From assembly GCA_965249685.1 (NCBI GenBank), contig CBDFMN010000003.1, forward strand, positions 2,852,001 to 2,916,000: a stretch of DNA of 64,000 nucleotides. The letters run 5' to 3'. The position numbers and the translations under genes are program-made. The DNA is from RH-AL1 sp965249685 (lineage in GTDB: Bacteria; Pseudomonadota; Alphaproteobacteria; Rhizobiales; Beijerinckiaceae). Under the pieces are notes generated by a model. It saw only the letters and a list, made by a program, of their open reading frames with translations, was not told the origin of the DNA and did not search any database. Positions 21,554 to 31,089 of the stretch are shown here, piece after piece; the first letter of the stretch is position 1, and every line of letters starts with the position of its first letter.

Positions 21554-23055
21554 ACGTCCTCGCCCGGTATCAGCTCGGCCCCTATCATGGCGACCTCGCC
21601 GCGGTAGGTCGGCAATCCGGTCAGCACGCCCTCGAAGTCGGTCAGGGCTTGGCCTACCCTTATGCCACGTCCTGACATCTTGAGTTCTCGGATCGTTCGC
21701 TCGTGCGCGTTGACGCGGCTCTTGACGACAGAGATGGCGGTCCTGACCTCCGCCTGCGCCTCGAAGTACCGGAACAGCAGGATGCAGTCGCTGAGATAGC
21801 TCAAGTCGACGTCGGAGCGGACCTCGCCGACGATCCCATGCTGCCCAAGCACGAGAAGCGTCGTCACGCCGAGCTGGTTGAGGAAGCTGAGGAGTTCGTG
21901 CATCTGCAGGATGAGGAACAGTTCGCCCGGCATCGCGTGAAGGTAGGCATTCAGGCTGTCGATCACGACGAAGGCCGATCCACGGTCCTCGACGGCCTCC
22001 CTCACCCTGCAGGCAAACTCGCCGGGGGCGAGCTCGGCCGGATCGACCTGGAAGATGGTCAGCCTGCCCGCCGCGATATGGTCGCGCAGATCCATGCCGA
22101 GGCTCGCCGACCGTGCAAGCAGCGTCGACAGCCCCTCGTCGAACAGGAAGTAGGTGGCCGATTCCCCCCGCTCCAGCGCCGCGAGCATACAGCGTATGGC
22201 GGTGGTGGTCTTGCCGACCCCGGACGGCCCGATCAGCAAGGTGTTCGTGCCAGGCACGAGGCCGCCGCCGAGCAGGCTGTCCAGCTCCTCCAAGCCGCTC
22301 GTGCGAGCGACGGCGTCGAACGCCGCATGATGCTCGGCGGCGACGAGGCGCGGGAAGACGACGAGCCCGCCGGTGTCGAGGATGAAATCGTGGTGACCGC
22401 CTTTGAACTTGACGCCGCGCATCTTGGCGATCCGCAGCCAGCGCCGTTCCGCCCCGAACGCCCTTTGCGTCTGCTCGAGCGAGATGACGCCATGGGCGAT
22501 GCTGTGCAGCTGCAGGTCGGATGGCCCCGAGGTGCGGTCGTCCAGCATGAGCAGGGTGCAATCGCGCCCGGTGAAGAACTGCTTCAGGGCGAGGATCTGC
22601 CGCCGGTATCGCAACGGGTTCTGCGCCAGGAGCCGCAACTCGGACAGACTGTCGAACACGACGCGGACCGGTCGGGTCTCCTCGACCTTCCTCATCACCT
22701 CTCGGATGATCTCTCCGAGTTCGAGATCGGACGGATGCAGGATGGTCTGTTCGCTGTCGGGATCGAGGCCGAGCTCGCTGACGAGCTCGTGGACCTCCAA
22801 CCCGTCGAGCGACCAGCCGTGCGTCGCGGCCGAGGCCCGCAGCTCCTCCGCGGTTTCCGACAGGGTGATGTAGAGGCCGTTCTCGTTATGCCTCGCACCC
22901 TCTAGTAGAAACTGCAGGGAAAGGGTGGTCTTGCCCGTCCCAGGGGATCCTTCGAGCAAGTAGAGTCGGTGCGCGGGCAGGCCGCCGGATAAGATCAGGT
23001 CGAGACCAGGGACGCCCATCGAGATGGGCGTCCGGGCCTGCATGTTCGGGGACAT
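21550..23055 (-). CDS. KaiC-like double-domain ATPase
   Basis: A 502-residue RecA-fold protein with two KaiC-type domains. Walker A motifs are GSPGTGKT (36-43) and GPSGVGKT (276-283). Each domain has a Walker B strand (VVFDSLSEL, VVIDSLNAY) and catalytic-acid region (TLSETAEE, LFDEGLS). The lack of kaiA and kaiB nearby argues against a cyanobacterial-type clock; similar proteins in Alphaproteobacteria are paired with histidine kinases and act in stress or light signalling. I place the start at ATG 23055 (AAGGG upstream), not at the longer frame start at 23181. The gene overlaps the kinase by four bases. Confidence 0.87.
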   Translation of the reverse strand: MSPNMQARTPISMGVPGLDLILSGGLPAHRLYLLEGSPGTGKTTLSLQFLLEGARHNENGLYITLSETAEELRASAATHGWSLDGLEVHELVSELGLDPDSEQTILHPSDLELGEIIREVMRKVEETRPVRVVFDSLSELRLLAQNPLRYRRQILALKQFFTGRDCTLLMLDDRTSGPSDLQLHSIAHGVISLEQTQRAFGAERRWLRIAKMRGVKFKGGHHDFILDTGGLVVFPRLVAAEHHAAFDAVARTSGLEELDSLLGGGLVPGTNTLLIGPSGVGKTTTAIRCMLAALERGESATYFLFDEGLSTLLARSASLGMDLRDHIAAGRLTIFQVDPAELAPGEFACRVREAVEDRGSAFVVIDSLNAYLHAMPGELFLILQMHELLSFLNQLGVTTLLVLGQHGIVGEVRSDVDLSYLSDCILLFRYFEAQAEVRTAISVVKSRVNAHERTIRELKMSGRGIRVGQALTDFEGVLTGLPTYRGEVAMIGAELIPGEDV

Positions 23056-23306
23056 TTGGACCCTTGTCGCGTGCCGATGGAACCGCTCGGGTAGAACCTG
23101 CTCCGGCCAAGCCGTCAAGCTGGAGCTTAGACGTGCGGCGACTTGGTCGTCCGTCCCAGCGGGCTGGCGGGGTCGAGACAAGGGCCGACCAGCGACGCCG
23201 TCGCGCGTGAGAGATCCGTCGACTCATCGCGTGCCCCTGCCTGCTACCGCTCCAGGCTGCATCGAGAGGTTGCCGTGGAAGGGCCGCCGTGTCCTTCAGC
23301 GACCTG

Positions 23307-25475
23307 TCAAATCAGGTCCTCGATCACGATCGGCATTTTGCGCAGCCGCTTGCCGGTCGCGTGGAAGATGGCGTTGGCGACGGCCGCCGACACACCTGTC
23401 ATCGCGACCTCGCCGAGACCTTTGGCGCCGATCGCGTTGGCGAGAGGATCGGGCCGATCGACGAAGCCCACGTCGATGTCACCGATATCGGCGTTGACGG
23501 CCACGACATAGTCGGCGAGATCGTTGTTGAGCCATCCGCCATAGCGGGGGTCCACGCCGGTCTCCTCGCGCAACGCGGCGCTGATCCCCCATACCACGCC
23601 GCCTCGCAGCTGGCTCTCCGCGGTGCGGGGAGAGACGACGCGGCCGCAATCGGCAATGCTGACGACGCGTGGGACCCGGATCCGCCGGAGACGCGGCTCG
23701 ATATGCACCTCGACGAAATGGGCGACGTAGCTGAACGACGTGAACGCGGGATATTCCGGGCCCGCGATCGCCCTGCCGCCTTTGCGTAGGACGGCGAGCT
23801 CCTTCGCGCCCTGGCCCGGCGCGACGAACTCGGTCTCGACCTGTAGAACCGTGCGGCCCACCATCGCCAGCTGACGATGGAGATCGCCTTCGACCTTGCG
23901 TCCGGCAAGGAGTTCGCTCATCGCCGCGTTGAGCTTCTGCGCCGCCTCGACGGCAGCGGAGGCAGCGCTCGCGGTGCCCCACGATCCCGCTGTCGAATGC
24001 TGCGGCGCGACCGACGTGTCGCCGATCAGGATCTCCAGCTTTGCGGGATCGATCGCGAGATAGCGGAGGAGCACCTGCTGGATGGTTGAGCGGATACCCT
24101 GACCCATCTCGTGGCCCGCGGCGGCGTATGACGTCGTCCCGTCGGCGTTAACTCGGAGAGTCGCGATCGACGGGACGGTCTTGACGGGATAGGCGCCGCA
24201 CGCGACGCCCCATCCGACCTGCGTCCCGTCCGGCAGAAGGGTCGCGGCCAACGTCGGGTTGCGCCGATCCCACCCGAAACGACGGGCTCCCTCGACGAGG
24301 CACTCATGGAGAAAGCAGGAGGATATCGGACGACCGTTGACGGGATCGAAAGCCACGTCATGCTTGAGCCGAAACGCGACCGGATCCTGGCCAAGCTTCG
24401 CCGCCAGTTCGTCGATCGCGCTCTCGAGCGCAAAGCTCGACGGGTGCGGGTAGGGCGAACGCATGAAGCCGGGGTTTTGTGTGTCGATGCGGATGTTGGC
24501 CGCAGTGCCGCGATAGTCGGCGATGCCGTACATATACGGTGTCGACTCATGGTAGCCAGGCGCGAATTTGCCTTTCTGGGACTGCTGCTGATCGGCGTCG
24601 TACCGAATCGCGATCATCTTGCCCGAAGCGTCGGCGCCCAACTCGACGCGATGGCGGCTCTTTGGACGGAACGTCGCGTTGTGGAAGATCTGGCCCCGCG
24701 GCATCACCAGCTTGACCGGCCGGCCCATCAGCATCGCGGCGCGGGCGACGAGGGATGTCTGGCGCTGTGGAACGCCCTTCTGGCCGAAGGCGCCGCCCAC
24801 CTGATGGCTCTTGACAGTCACCTGTTCGGTCCGGAGCCCGAGGTTTCGCATGACCGCGTCCTTGGGCATGTTGCTGCCCTGGCTGCCCTCGTAGATCGTC
24901 AGATGGCCGTTCTCCCACACGGCCGTCGTCGAGAGCATCTCGATTGGATTGTGATGCTGCGCGGCGCTGACATACTCGGCCTCGATGCGCGTCGATGCGC
25001 GCGCCATCGCGGCGCTCGCGTCACCCGCGTCGACGTCGGTCGCCAGCTCCTTCTCGGCCGGCTCGCGTATGGCTCCGGCGCTGTCGATAAGGGCCAGGAA
25101 GGGCGCCTCCGCATAGGCAGGGCGGATCGCCTCGGCACCCTCGATCGCCGCCTCCAGCGTCTCGGCCACGACGAGCGCTACCGGTTGGCCACGGTAGGTG
25201 ATCTCCGTCGTGATCATTGCCGGGGGCGGGGGCGTTCCGGGCTCGCTGGGGGGAGCGGACGGGAAGTCCGCCGCGACGAGCACCCGCACCACGCCAGGCA
25301 CCAGCATGGCGGGATCGACCGAAAGCTCGGTGACCCGCCCCTTGGCGATCGTCGCGGGCACGGTCATCGCGTAGAGCACGCCGGGCAGCGGAATGTCGGC
25401 GCTGTAGCGCGCAACGCCCATGACTTTGTCGCGCGCGTCGACGCGCGGCCTGTTGGGAAAGGGTAGGCTCGTCAT
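23307..25475 (-). CDS. paoC: aldehyde oxidoreductase molybdenum-binding subunit
   Basis: Catalytic subunit (722 residues) of a xanthine-oxidase-family molybdoenzyme that oxidises aldehydes to carboxylic acids in the periplasm. The N-terminal half has the family a/b domain (VDARDKVMGVARYSAD and later); conserved molybdopterin-contact blocks include GGAFGQKG and a Gly-rich QGI segment. The catalytic Glu lies near the C-terminus in KGLGEVA. It has no signal peptide, in keeping with export as a folded complex through the Tat signal of PaoA. The start overlaps the paoB stop (ATGA). Confidence 0.88.
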   Translation of the reverse strand: MTSLPFPNRPRVDARDKVMGVARYSADIPLPGVLYAMTVPATIAKGRVTELSVDPAMLVPGVVRVLVAADFPSAPPSEPGTPPPPAMITTEITYRGQPVALVVAETLEAAIEGAEAIRPAYAEAPFLALIDSAGAIREPAEKELATDVDAGDASAAMARASTRIEAEYVSAAQHHNPIEMLSTTAVWENGHLTIYEGSQGSNMPKDAVMRNLGLRTEQVTVKSHQVGGAFGQKGVPQRQTSLVARAAMLMGRPVKLVMPRGQIFHNATFRPKSRHRVELGADASGKMIAIRYDADQQQSQKGKFAPGYHESTPYMYGIADYRGTAANIRIDTQNPGFMRSPYPHPSSFALESAIDELAAKLGQDPVAFRLKHDVAFDPVNGRPISSCFLHECLVEGARRFGWDRRNPTLAATLLPDGTQVGWGVACGAYPVKTVPSIATLRVNADGTTSYAAAGHEMGQGIRSTIQQVLLRYLAIDPAKLEILIGDTSVAPQHSTAGSWGTASAASAAVEAAQKLNAAMSELLAGRKVEGDLHRQLAMVGRTVLQVETEFVAPGQGAKELAVLRKGGRAIAGPEYPAFTSFSYVAHFVEVHIEPRLRRIRVPRVVSIADCGRVVSPRTAESQLRGGVVWGISAALREETGVDPRYGGWLNNDLADYVVAVNADIGDIDVGFVDRPDPLANAIGAKGLGEVAMTGVSAAVANAIFHATGKRLRKMPIVIEDLI

Positions 25476-26491
25476 ACCTTGCGCCTCGCTGCAGCGATGG
25501 TGAGCGCTTCGGCGACGGTGCGTGCGCCGAGCTCGATCTTGAAGCCGTTTTCGCGGCCGGCCTTGGCCTCCACGAAAGCGGCATGGCCCGCGTCGAGCGC
25601 CGTCTGCGCCGTCAGTGGCTTCCCGGCCAGCATGGCTTCGGCGGACGCCGCCCGCCATGGCCGCGTCGCCACGCCGCCCAGCGCGATCCGGGCGCGGGAA
25701 ACCGTATCGCCATCCATTTCCAAGGCAACGGCGGCGGAGGCGAGAGCGAAGGCGTAGCTCTCGCGATCACGAACCTTCAGATAGGTCGATAGCCGCCCCG
25801 CCCGCGTTTTCGGAACGACGATAGCGGTGATCAACTCGCCGGGCCGAAGCGTGAACTCGAGATGCGGGGTCTCGCCCGGCGACCGGTAGAAGTCGGCGAT
25901 CGGAATCGTACGGTCGCCCGAAGCGCCCGTCACCTCGACGACGGCGTCGAGCGCCACGAGCGCGATCGGCCAGTCGCCCGGCGACACGGCCGTGCACGCG
26001 TCGCTCTGCCCGAGGACCGCTTGGCCACGGTCGCTCCCCGCGATGGCGGCACAGCCGGAGCCTGGCTCGCGCTTGTTGCACGGATAACGCGTGCCCGCGG
26101 AGGTTCCGCCCGCCCCGTTTCGGAAATAGAGGCAGCGTGTGCGCTGGAGCAGGTTTCCACCCACGGTCGCCATGTTGCGAAGCTGCTGCGAGGCGGCCTT
26201 GTACAGCGACTCGGCCAGCACGGGATAGTCTCGCAGGACGACTTCGTCGGCGGCTACCGCGCTCATCGGCGCCAGCGCCTCGAAACGCAGCCGGTCTCCC
26301 CCGGTCTCGATCGCGTCCATGCCGCGGATTGCCGTGACGTCGATGAGGTGAGCCGGCCGCTCGACGTCAAGCTTCATCAGGTCATACAGCGAAGTGCCAC
26401 CGGCGATGTAACGCGCCCCTGTCCCGGCCGCCGCGAACGCCCGCACCGCCGCGGACGCGCTGTCCGGCCTCTGGTAATCGAACGATCGCAT
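25472..26491 (-). CDS. paoB: aldehyde oxidoreductase FAD-binding subunit
   Basis: FAD subunit of 339 residues of the PaoABC-type aldehyde oxidoreductase; it passes electrons from the iron-sulfur subunit to the acceptor. The FAD loops are visible (YIAGGTSLYDLM at 28-39; ATVGGNLLQ at 108-116). Directly after the second loop is an insertion with four cysteines (C120, C138, C147, C166), which is characteristic of PaoB and binds an extra [4Fe-4S] cluster not found in ordinary xanthine dehydrogenases. ATG at 26491 overlaps the paoA stop by one base; the longer open frame to 26557 is not used. Confidence 0.9.
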   Translation of the reverse strand: MRSFDYQRPDSASAAVRAFAAAGTGARYIAGGTSLYDLMKLDVERPAHLIDVTAIRGMDAIETGGDRLRFEALAPMSAVAADEVVLRDYPVLAESLYKAASQQLRNMATVGGNLLQRTRCLYFRNGAGGTSAGTRYPCNKREPGSGCAAIAGSDRGQAVLGQSDACTAVSPGDWPIALVALDAVVEVTGASGDRTIPIADFYRSPGETPHLEFTLRPGELITAIVVPKTRAGRLSTYLKVRDRESYAFALASAAVALEMDGDTVSRARIALGGVATRPWRAASAEAMLAGKPLTAQTALDAGHAAFVEAKAGRENGFKIELGARTVAEALTIAAARRKV

Positions 26492-27105
26492 CAGCCCCTC
26501 CCCGTCTTGCCGGCGACGTCCTCGATCGCCGCGACGATCCCGACGTAGGCGCCGCACCGGCAGATATTACCGCTCATATACTCGCGAATGTCGGCGCGGT
26601 TGGTGGCATGGCCTTCGCGGATGCAGGCGACCGCGGACATGATCTGCCCCGGCGTGCAATAGCCGCACTGCAGGGCCTCGTGGTCGATGAAGGCCTGCTG
26701 CATCGGATGCAGCCCGTCGCCCTGCGCCAAGCCCTCGATCGTGGTGATCTCACGTCCGTCCGTTTTCGCGGCGAGCGTTAGGCAGGACACCACGCGGCGG
26801 CCATCGACGTGCACGGTGCAAGCCCCGCACTGACCGTGATCGCAACCCTTTTTGGCACCCGTGAGATCCAGTTGCTCGCGCAGCAGGTCGAGCAGCGACG
26901 TGCGGGGATCAATCTCGACCGACGTTGCCCGACCATTCACCACCGGCTTGATCGTGAGCCGGGCATCCGACGCCGCGCGCGACGGCGCCGCTGGAGCACT
27001 CAGCGCCTCGTGCGACTCCATCATGAAGGCCGTCGCCACCGCGGCCGCACCGCCCAACGTGCTGCGTCGCGTCGGAGCAAAGCCGTTTTCTTCAGATTTC
27101 TTCAA
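26491..27105 (-). CDS. paoA: aldehyde oxidoreductase [2Fe-2S] subunit with Tat signal
   Basis: Small iron-sulfur subunit of 204 residues. A twin-arginine signal (TRRS, 12-15, followed by a moderately hydrophobic Ala-rich stretch) precedes a plant-type [2Fe-2S] domain (C88, C93, C96, C108) and a helical domain with the second cluster (C147, C150, C182, C184). The start is TTG at 27105 with GGAGG six bases upstream; the frame is open to 27318 but the extra residues look non-native. Together with paoB and paoC this forms a periplasmic detoxifying aldehyde oxidase. The molybdenum cofactor chaperone paoD is not adjacent. Confidence 0.9.
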   Translation of the reverse strand: MKKSEENGFAPTRRSTLGGAAAVATAFMMESHEALSAPAAPSRAASDARLTIKPVVNGRATSVEIDPRTSLLDLLREQLDLTGAKKGCDHGQCGACTVHVDGRRVVSCLTLAAKTDGREITTIEGLAQGDGLHPMQQAFIDHEALQCGYCTPGQIMSAVACIREGHATNRADIREYMSGNICRCGAYVGIVAAIEDVAGKTGRG

Positions 27106-27354
27106 CGCGACCTCCAGTAGATCTAGGACGGGCGATTGGCGCTGTCCGGCATAGCTGCTTAACAGCAGGCGTCTCGAGAACCGCACCATCTCCGGGGCAA
27201 ATCGTTCCGTTGAAGGCGATCCGCAAACGGCCCGAAAACCCTGACGGTTCCCCAAGCTCATCTGGGACGTCGAAGAATGGCTTGGCAGACGTGTCCCGAT
27301 CCTAGGATTCCGGCTCATAGCCAGCCTCAGATATCGTGACGAAGAAAAGGACGG

Positions 27355-28740
27355 GTGGCATCCACCCGTCTCCGGCCTCGCCGCCGATCTCGAGCAGGTC
27401 GGCGACGCGCGCCTTTAGGGTTGGATGGTAGCGTCGGCGGTGCCGCGACACCGGCGTGCCTAGCCTCGCTCCGATCCGCCGGCCATGGTGGTGGTCGAAC
27501 CTGTCGCGAGGATTTCACCATCGCCGGACCTGAGCAAGCCGATCGTTTTCCGCCGACGCGCGCCGAGGGCCTCCGTCGCCTGGCCGCCTTCGTGCCGCGC
27601 GCCGGTGCCGCCTATGCGGCCGGACGCAATGCCGACCTCGGCCCGGATCGGCGCGAGGCGGTGTCGAACCTGTCGCCCTACCTGCGCTATCGCCTGATCA
27701 CCGAGCGCGAGGTGGTCGCCGCCGTGCTGGACCGCCACGGCCCGAGGGTGGCCGAAAAGTTTATTCAGGAGGTCGTGTGGCGGACCTACTGGAAGGGCTG
27801 GCTCGAGGCGCGGCCGGAGGTCTGGACACGGTTCACGGCCGAGCGCGATGCGACGCAAGCCGGCATGGGCGGCGGTCTTGCCAAGGCGGTGCAGCAGGCG
27901 GAGGCGGGCGCGACCGGCATTGAGGGGTTCGACGACTGGGCGCGCGAACTCGTCGACACCGGATACCTGCACAACCACGCGCGCATGTGGTTCGCCTCCA
28001 TCTGGATCTTCACTCTGGGACTGCCATGGTCCCTCGGCGCCGACTTCTTCCTGCGCCGCCTGGTCGATGCCGATCCCGCATCCAACACCCTGTCCTGGCG
28101 CTGGGTGGCCGGGCTGCAGACGCGGGGCAAGACCTATCTCGCCACTGCCGACAATATCGCCCGCTACACCGACGGGCGTTTCGCGCCGCGTGGGCTCGCC
28201 CGCGAGGCGAAGGCCCTGAGCGAACAACCACTGCCCGGCGCGCGACCGCTGCAGCCGCTGTCGTCCGGTCAATCCGGCGCGGTGGCGCTGGTACTGGTCA
28301 CCCCCGAGGATCTTGATCCTGCAAGTGTCCTGCCGCCGGGCACGCGTGTCGGCGGCGTGTTCGCGGTCCGCAGGGCGGAGGGATGGCCCTGGGGTGAATC
28401 GGCGCGCGCCTTCGTCGACGCGGCGACGCAGGATGCCGCAGAAAGGGCCGGTGCCGCCCTCGATTGTCCGACGACGATCGGCGATAGGCCCGACCTCGCT
28501 GCGCTCCTCGCCGCAGCGGATCGCGCCGGCGCGAGCGAGATCGTGACGCCGTTCGCACCGGTGGGACCGGTCGCCGAGGCTCTGGCGACGCTCGCGCCGG
28601 CGCTCGCCGAAGCCGGCATGCCGTTGGTGCGGCGCCGGCGCCTGTGGGACGAACGCTTCTGGCCGCACGCGACGAAGGGCTTTTTCGCTCTGCGCGAGCG
28701 CATCGGCGACGTCCTCGCCGAGGAAGGACTGCCCGGCTGA
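27355..28740 (+). CDS. photolyase-family FAD-binding protein with permuted domains
   Basis: Flavoprotein of the DNA photolyase/cryptochrome family. Residues about 65-290 match the alpha-helical FAD-binding domain that normally forms the C-terminal half (SPYLRYRLITE, WRTYWKGWLEARPEVW, HNHARMWFAS, RWVAGLQTRGKTYLAT). Residues about 300-450 look like the alpha/beta antenna domain that is normally N-terminal (ALVLVTPEDL, a Rossmann-like alternation, then WPHATKGFFALRER). Thus the order is reversed relative to photolyases. The first roughly 50 residues are Arg-rich and unlike homologues. No ATG, GTG or TTG lies near the homology start; an ATC at 27520, seven bases after GAGGA, is a possible start. 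Function is likely light- or flavin-dependent, but repair activity is unproven. Confidence 0.75.
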   Translation: MASTRLRPRRRSRAGRRRAPLGLDGSVGGAATPACLASLRSAGHGGGRTCREDFTIAGPEQADRFPPTRAEGLRRLAAFVPRAGAAYAAGRNADLGPDRREAVSNLSPYLRYRLITEREVVAAVLDRHGPRVAEKFIQEVVWRTYWKGWLEARPEVWTRFTAERDATQAGMGGGLAKAVQQAEAGATGIEGFDDWARELVDTGYLHNHARMWFASIWIFTLGLPWSLGADFFLRRLVDADPASNTLSWRWVAGLQTRGKTYLATADNIARYTDGRFAPRGLAREAKALSEQPLPGARPLQPLSSGQSGAVALVLVTPEDLDPASVLPPGTRVGGVFAVRRAEGWPWGESARAFVDAATQDAAERAGAALDCPTTIGDRPDLAALLAAADRAGASEIVTPFAPVGPVAEALATLAPALAEAGMPLVRRRRLWDERFWPHATKGFFALRERIGDVLAEEGLPG

Positions 28741-28937
28741 TTGCCGTCTCCTCGAGCGCACCACCCGTGCCGGTGCGCCGACGAAGGCAGGGCCCCATGG
28801 CCCGAACCCCGCGCCGGGTTCTCCGCCCGAGGCGTCTTCCTCTCCGACGCCCTGAGCGTCGGCCTGTAAGCACCGGTTGCCGCTCGCCTTTCGTCAGCCC
28901 TTCAACGCCGAACGCCAAGCAGCCACCCGAGCGAGCG

Positions 28938-30839
28938 TCACTCTGCGGCGTCGGCCTTCATGGTCTCCCTGTAGCCGCGACGCCCCGCCGCGCTAAGGGG
29001 TAACGTCACGCTGAACGTCGTGCCGTCGCCCGGGGTAGACGTCACCCCGATCCTGCCGCCGAGCGAGCGCACAAGAGCCTTGACATGGGCAAGGCCGATG
29101 CCGTCGCCGGGGCGATCCTGGATCCCCGCCCGTCGGAACAGCTCGAAAATACGGGAGCAATCGCGCGCTTCGATCCCGCGCCCGTTATCGGCGACCGCGA
29201 ATTGCGCGAAGCCACTCCCCGTAGCATGCCCGGAAACCTCGATGCGGCCAGGACGCTCCACGTCGAGATATTTCACCGCATTGTCGATGAGATTGCCGAA
29301 GATCTGCTCTATCGCGACGCGGTCCGCCTCGATCCTGGGAAGGTCCGGCGCGATATGGACCTGCGCACCGGCCGCCTTGAAACGGTGCTGCTGCGCGTCG
29401 ACGAGCCCTTGCATCACGGCGGGCATATCGAGGGGTTCGGCGTGGAAGCTGCGCCGCCCGTCGCGCGACAGTTTCAAGATGGCTGCGATCAACCGTTCCA
29501 TCCGGGTCACCGACGCTTTGATGAAGCTCAGCGCCTCGTCCAGGTCGGCGTCGATGCGGGCTCCCTGCGGGTGCGTGGCGAGGGCGTCGCGGATGTCGCC
29601 CTGTATTGCCGAGAGCTCTCCGGCGAACCCCATGACGTTGACCAGGGGTGCGCGCAGATCGTGACTGACGATATAGGCGTAGCGCTGCAGTTCCTCGTTG
29701 GATTCGCGCAGCTCCTCTTCGGCCTCCCTCTGCTCGGTGATGTCGGTATGCACGCCCACCCATTCGCGGATTGCGTCCCTCCCGTCGAAGATGGGGACGG
29801 CGCGGATCGCGTATTGGCGGAAGGTGCCATCGTGCGAGCGCACGCGGTGCTCCCACACGAAGGTGCGCCTATCCCGCACGGTACCCTGCCAAGCCTCCAC
29901 CGAGGGTTGCGCATCCTCGGGATGCACGGCGTTGGCCCAGCCAAATCCATTGTATTGCGCCTGCGACTGACCGGTAATGGCCTCCCAACCCGGCTGCTCC
30001 CCCGTCATCCGGCCTTCAGCGTCGTTGGTCCACAACACGCCTCGCACGGCCTGAACCGCGGCGCGGAAGCGCGCTTCGCTCAAGCGTAGCTGACTTTGCA
30101 CCCGCTGCTGGTCGATCGAGGAGGTCAGCATGGCGAGGAACAGGGTGACGAATGTCGCTCCGGCCACCGAAAGGGCGAGGTTGACCCGTGTATCGCCGAG
30201 AATCGCCGCGCGAGCAGGGCCGGTGCCGGCGCTATCGGTGGTGAACGCGGCAGCGCCCATGCCGACGTAGTGCATGCCGGCGACCGCGACGCCCATCACA
30301 AGGGCGGCAAGGAGCTTTTGCCACAAGCCGTGCGGGCGGAAGGTCAACCAAAGCGCCGTCGTCGCGGCCGTGATCGCGATGCCGAACGAAAGACCCACGA
30401 TGGCAGGGCTGTAGGCCACGTTGCCGGGAACGCGCATGGCCGCCATGCCCGTGTAGTGCATGGCCGCGACACCCACCCCCATGAGGGACCCGCTGACGAC
30501 AAGGGTCTTTGCGCTCGGCCCCTGCAGACCGACCCACGCGAAGGCAGCCCCGGTGACGCCGACGGCGATTACCAGCGAGGCGATCGTGAGGCGAAGGTCG
30601 TAGATGGCCGGCATGTCCATCTCAAGCGCGAGCATGCCGATGAAATGCATGGACCAGATGCCGCCGCCCATGGCTGTCGCCGCGCCTGCGATCCAGGCCC
30701 ACCGCAAGCCAAGCGTGGCCGTGGAGGCGCGGCTGGCAAGATCAAGCGCCGTGAAGGAGGCGAACACCGCGACAACGACGGAGAGGGTGACCAGCGCGGG
30801 ATCGTACCCCGTCTGCACCATGATATCCTGCGAATGCAT
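28938..30839 (-). CDS. MHYT-PAS sensor histidine kinase
   Basis: Membrane sensor kinase of 633 residues. The N-terminal half has seven helices with three MHYT-type motifs (MHFI 64-67, MHYT 127-130, MHYV 189-192), a module proposed to sense O2, CO or NO through a metal. It is followed by a PAS domain (about 255-370), a HisKA domain with His393 in SHDLRAP, and an ATPase domain (N box NLIDNAVKY, GIGL). No receiver domain, so a separate response regulator is required; none is adjacent. The ATG at 30839 has GGAG about ten bases upstream. Its neighbour encodes an EAL phosphodiesterase in the same direction. Confidence 0.88.
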   Translation of the reverse strand: MHSQDIMVQTGYDPALVTLSVVVAVFASFTALDLASRASTATLGLRWAWIAGAATAMGGGIWSMHFIGMLALEMDMPAIYDLRLTIASLVIAVGVTGAAFAWVGLQGPSAKTLVVSGSLMGVGVAAMHYTGMAAMRVPGNVAYSPAIVGLSFGIAITAATTALWLTFRPHGLWQKLLAALVMGVAVAGMHYVGMGAAAFTTDSAGTGPARAAILGDTRVNLALSVAGATFVTLFLAMLTSSIDQQRVQSQLRLSEARFRAAVQAVRGVLWTNDAEGRMTGEQPGWEAITGQSQAQYNGFGWANAVHPEDAQPSVEAWQGTVRDRRTFVWEHRVRSHDGTFRQYAIRAVPIFDGRDAIREWVGVHTDITEQREAEEELRESNEELQRYAYIVSHDLRAPLVNVMGFAGELSAIQGDIRDALATHPQGARIDADLDEALSFIKASVTRMERLIAAILKLSRDGRRSFHAEPLDMPAVMQGLVDAQQHRFKAAGAQVHIAPDLPRIEADRVAIEQIFGNLIDNAVKYLDVERPGRIEVSGHATGSGFAQFAVADNGRGIEARDCSRIFELFRRAGIQDRPGDGIGLAHVKALVRSLGGRIGVTSTPGDGTTFSVTLPLSAAGRRGYRETMKADAAE

Positions 30840-31089
30840 ATGGTGCTCCGCCGCTCCCCTCAGTGCGCCACGGGCAGAACTCGCACCCGATCGGATTAGG
30901 GCGCTGTTCTATCGGCCGTCAAGATTGCATCGAGGCCGCGACCGATTTCCTTGACTAGGAGGCCGGTCAAACCTTGCTGCACCCGTCGTGATGAGGGTGG
31001 AAGTCTCTCGCCAGCATCCATTTCAGAGAGTGTCGAGTGGCGCTACACCGTTTGCTTCGAGGGCTGGTTCGTCGCCGTGTCCAACCGCT

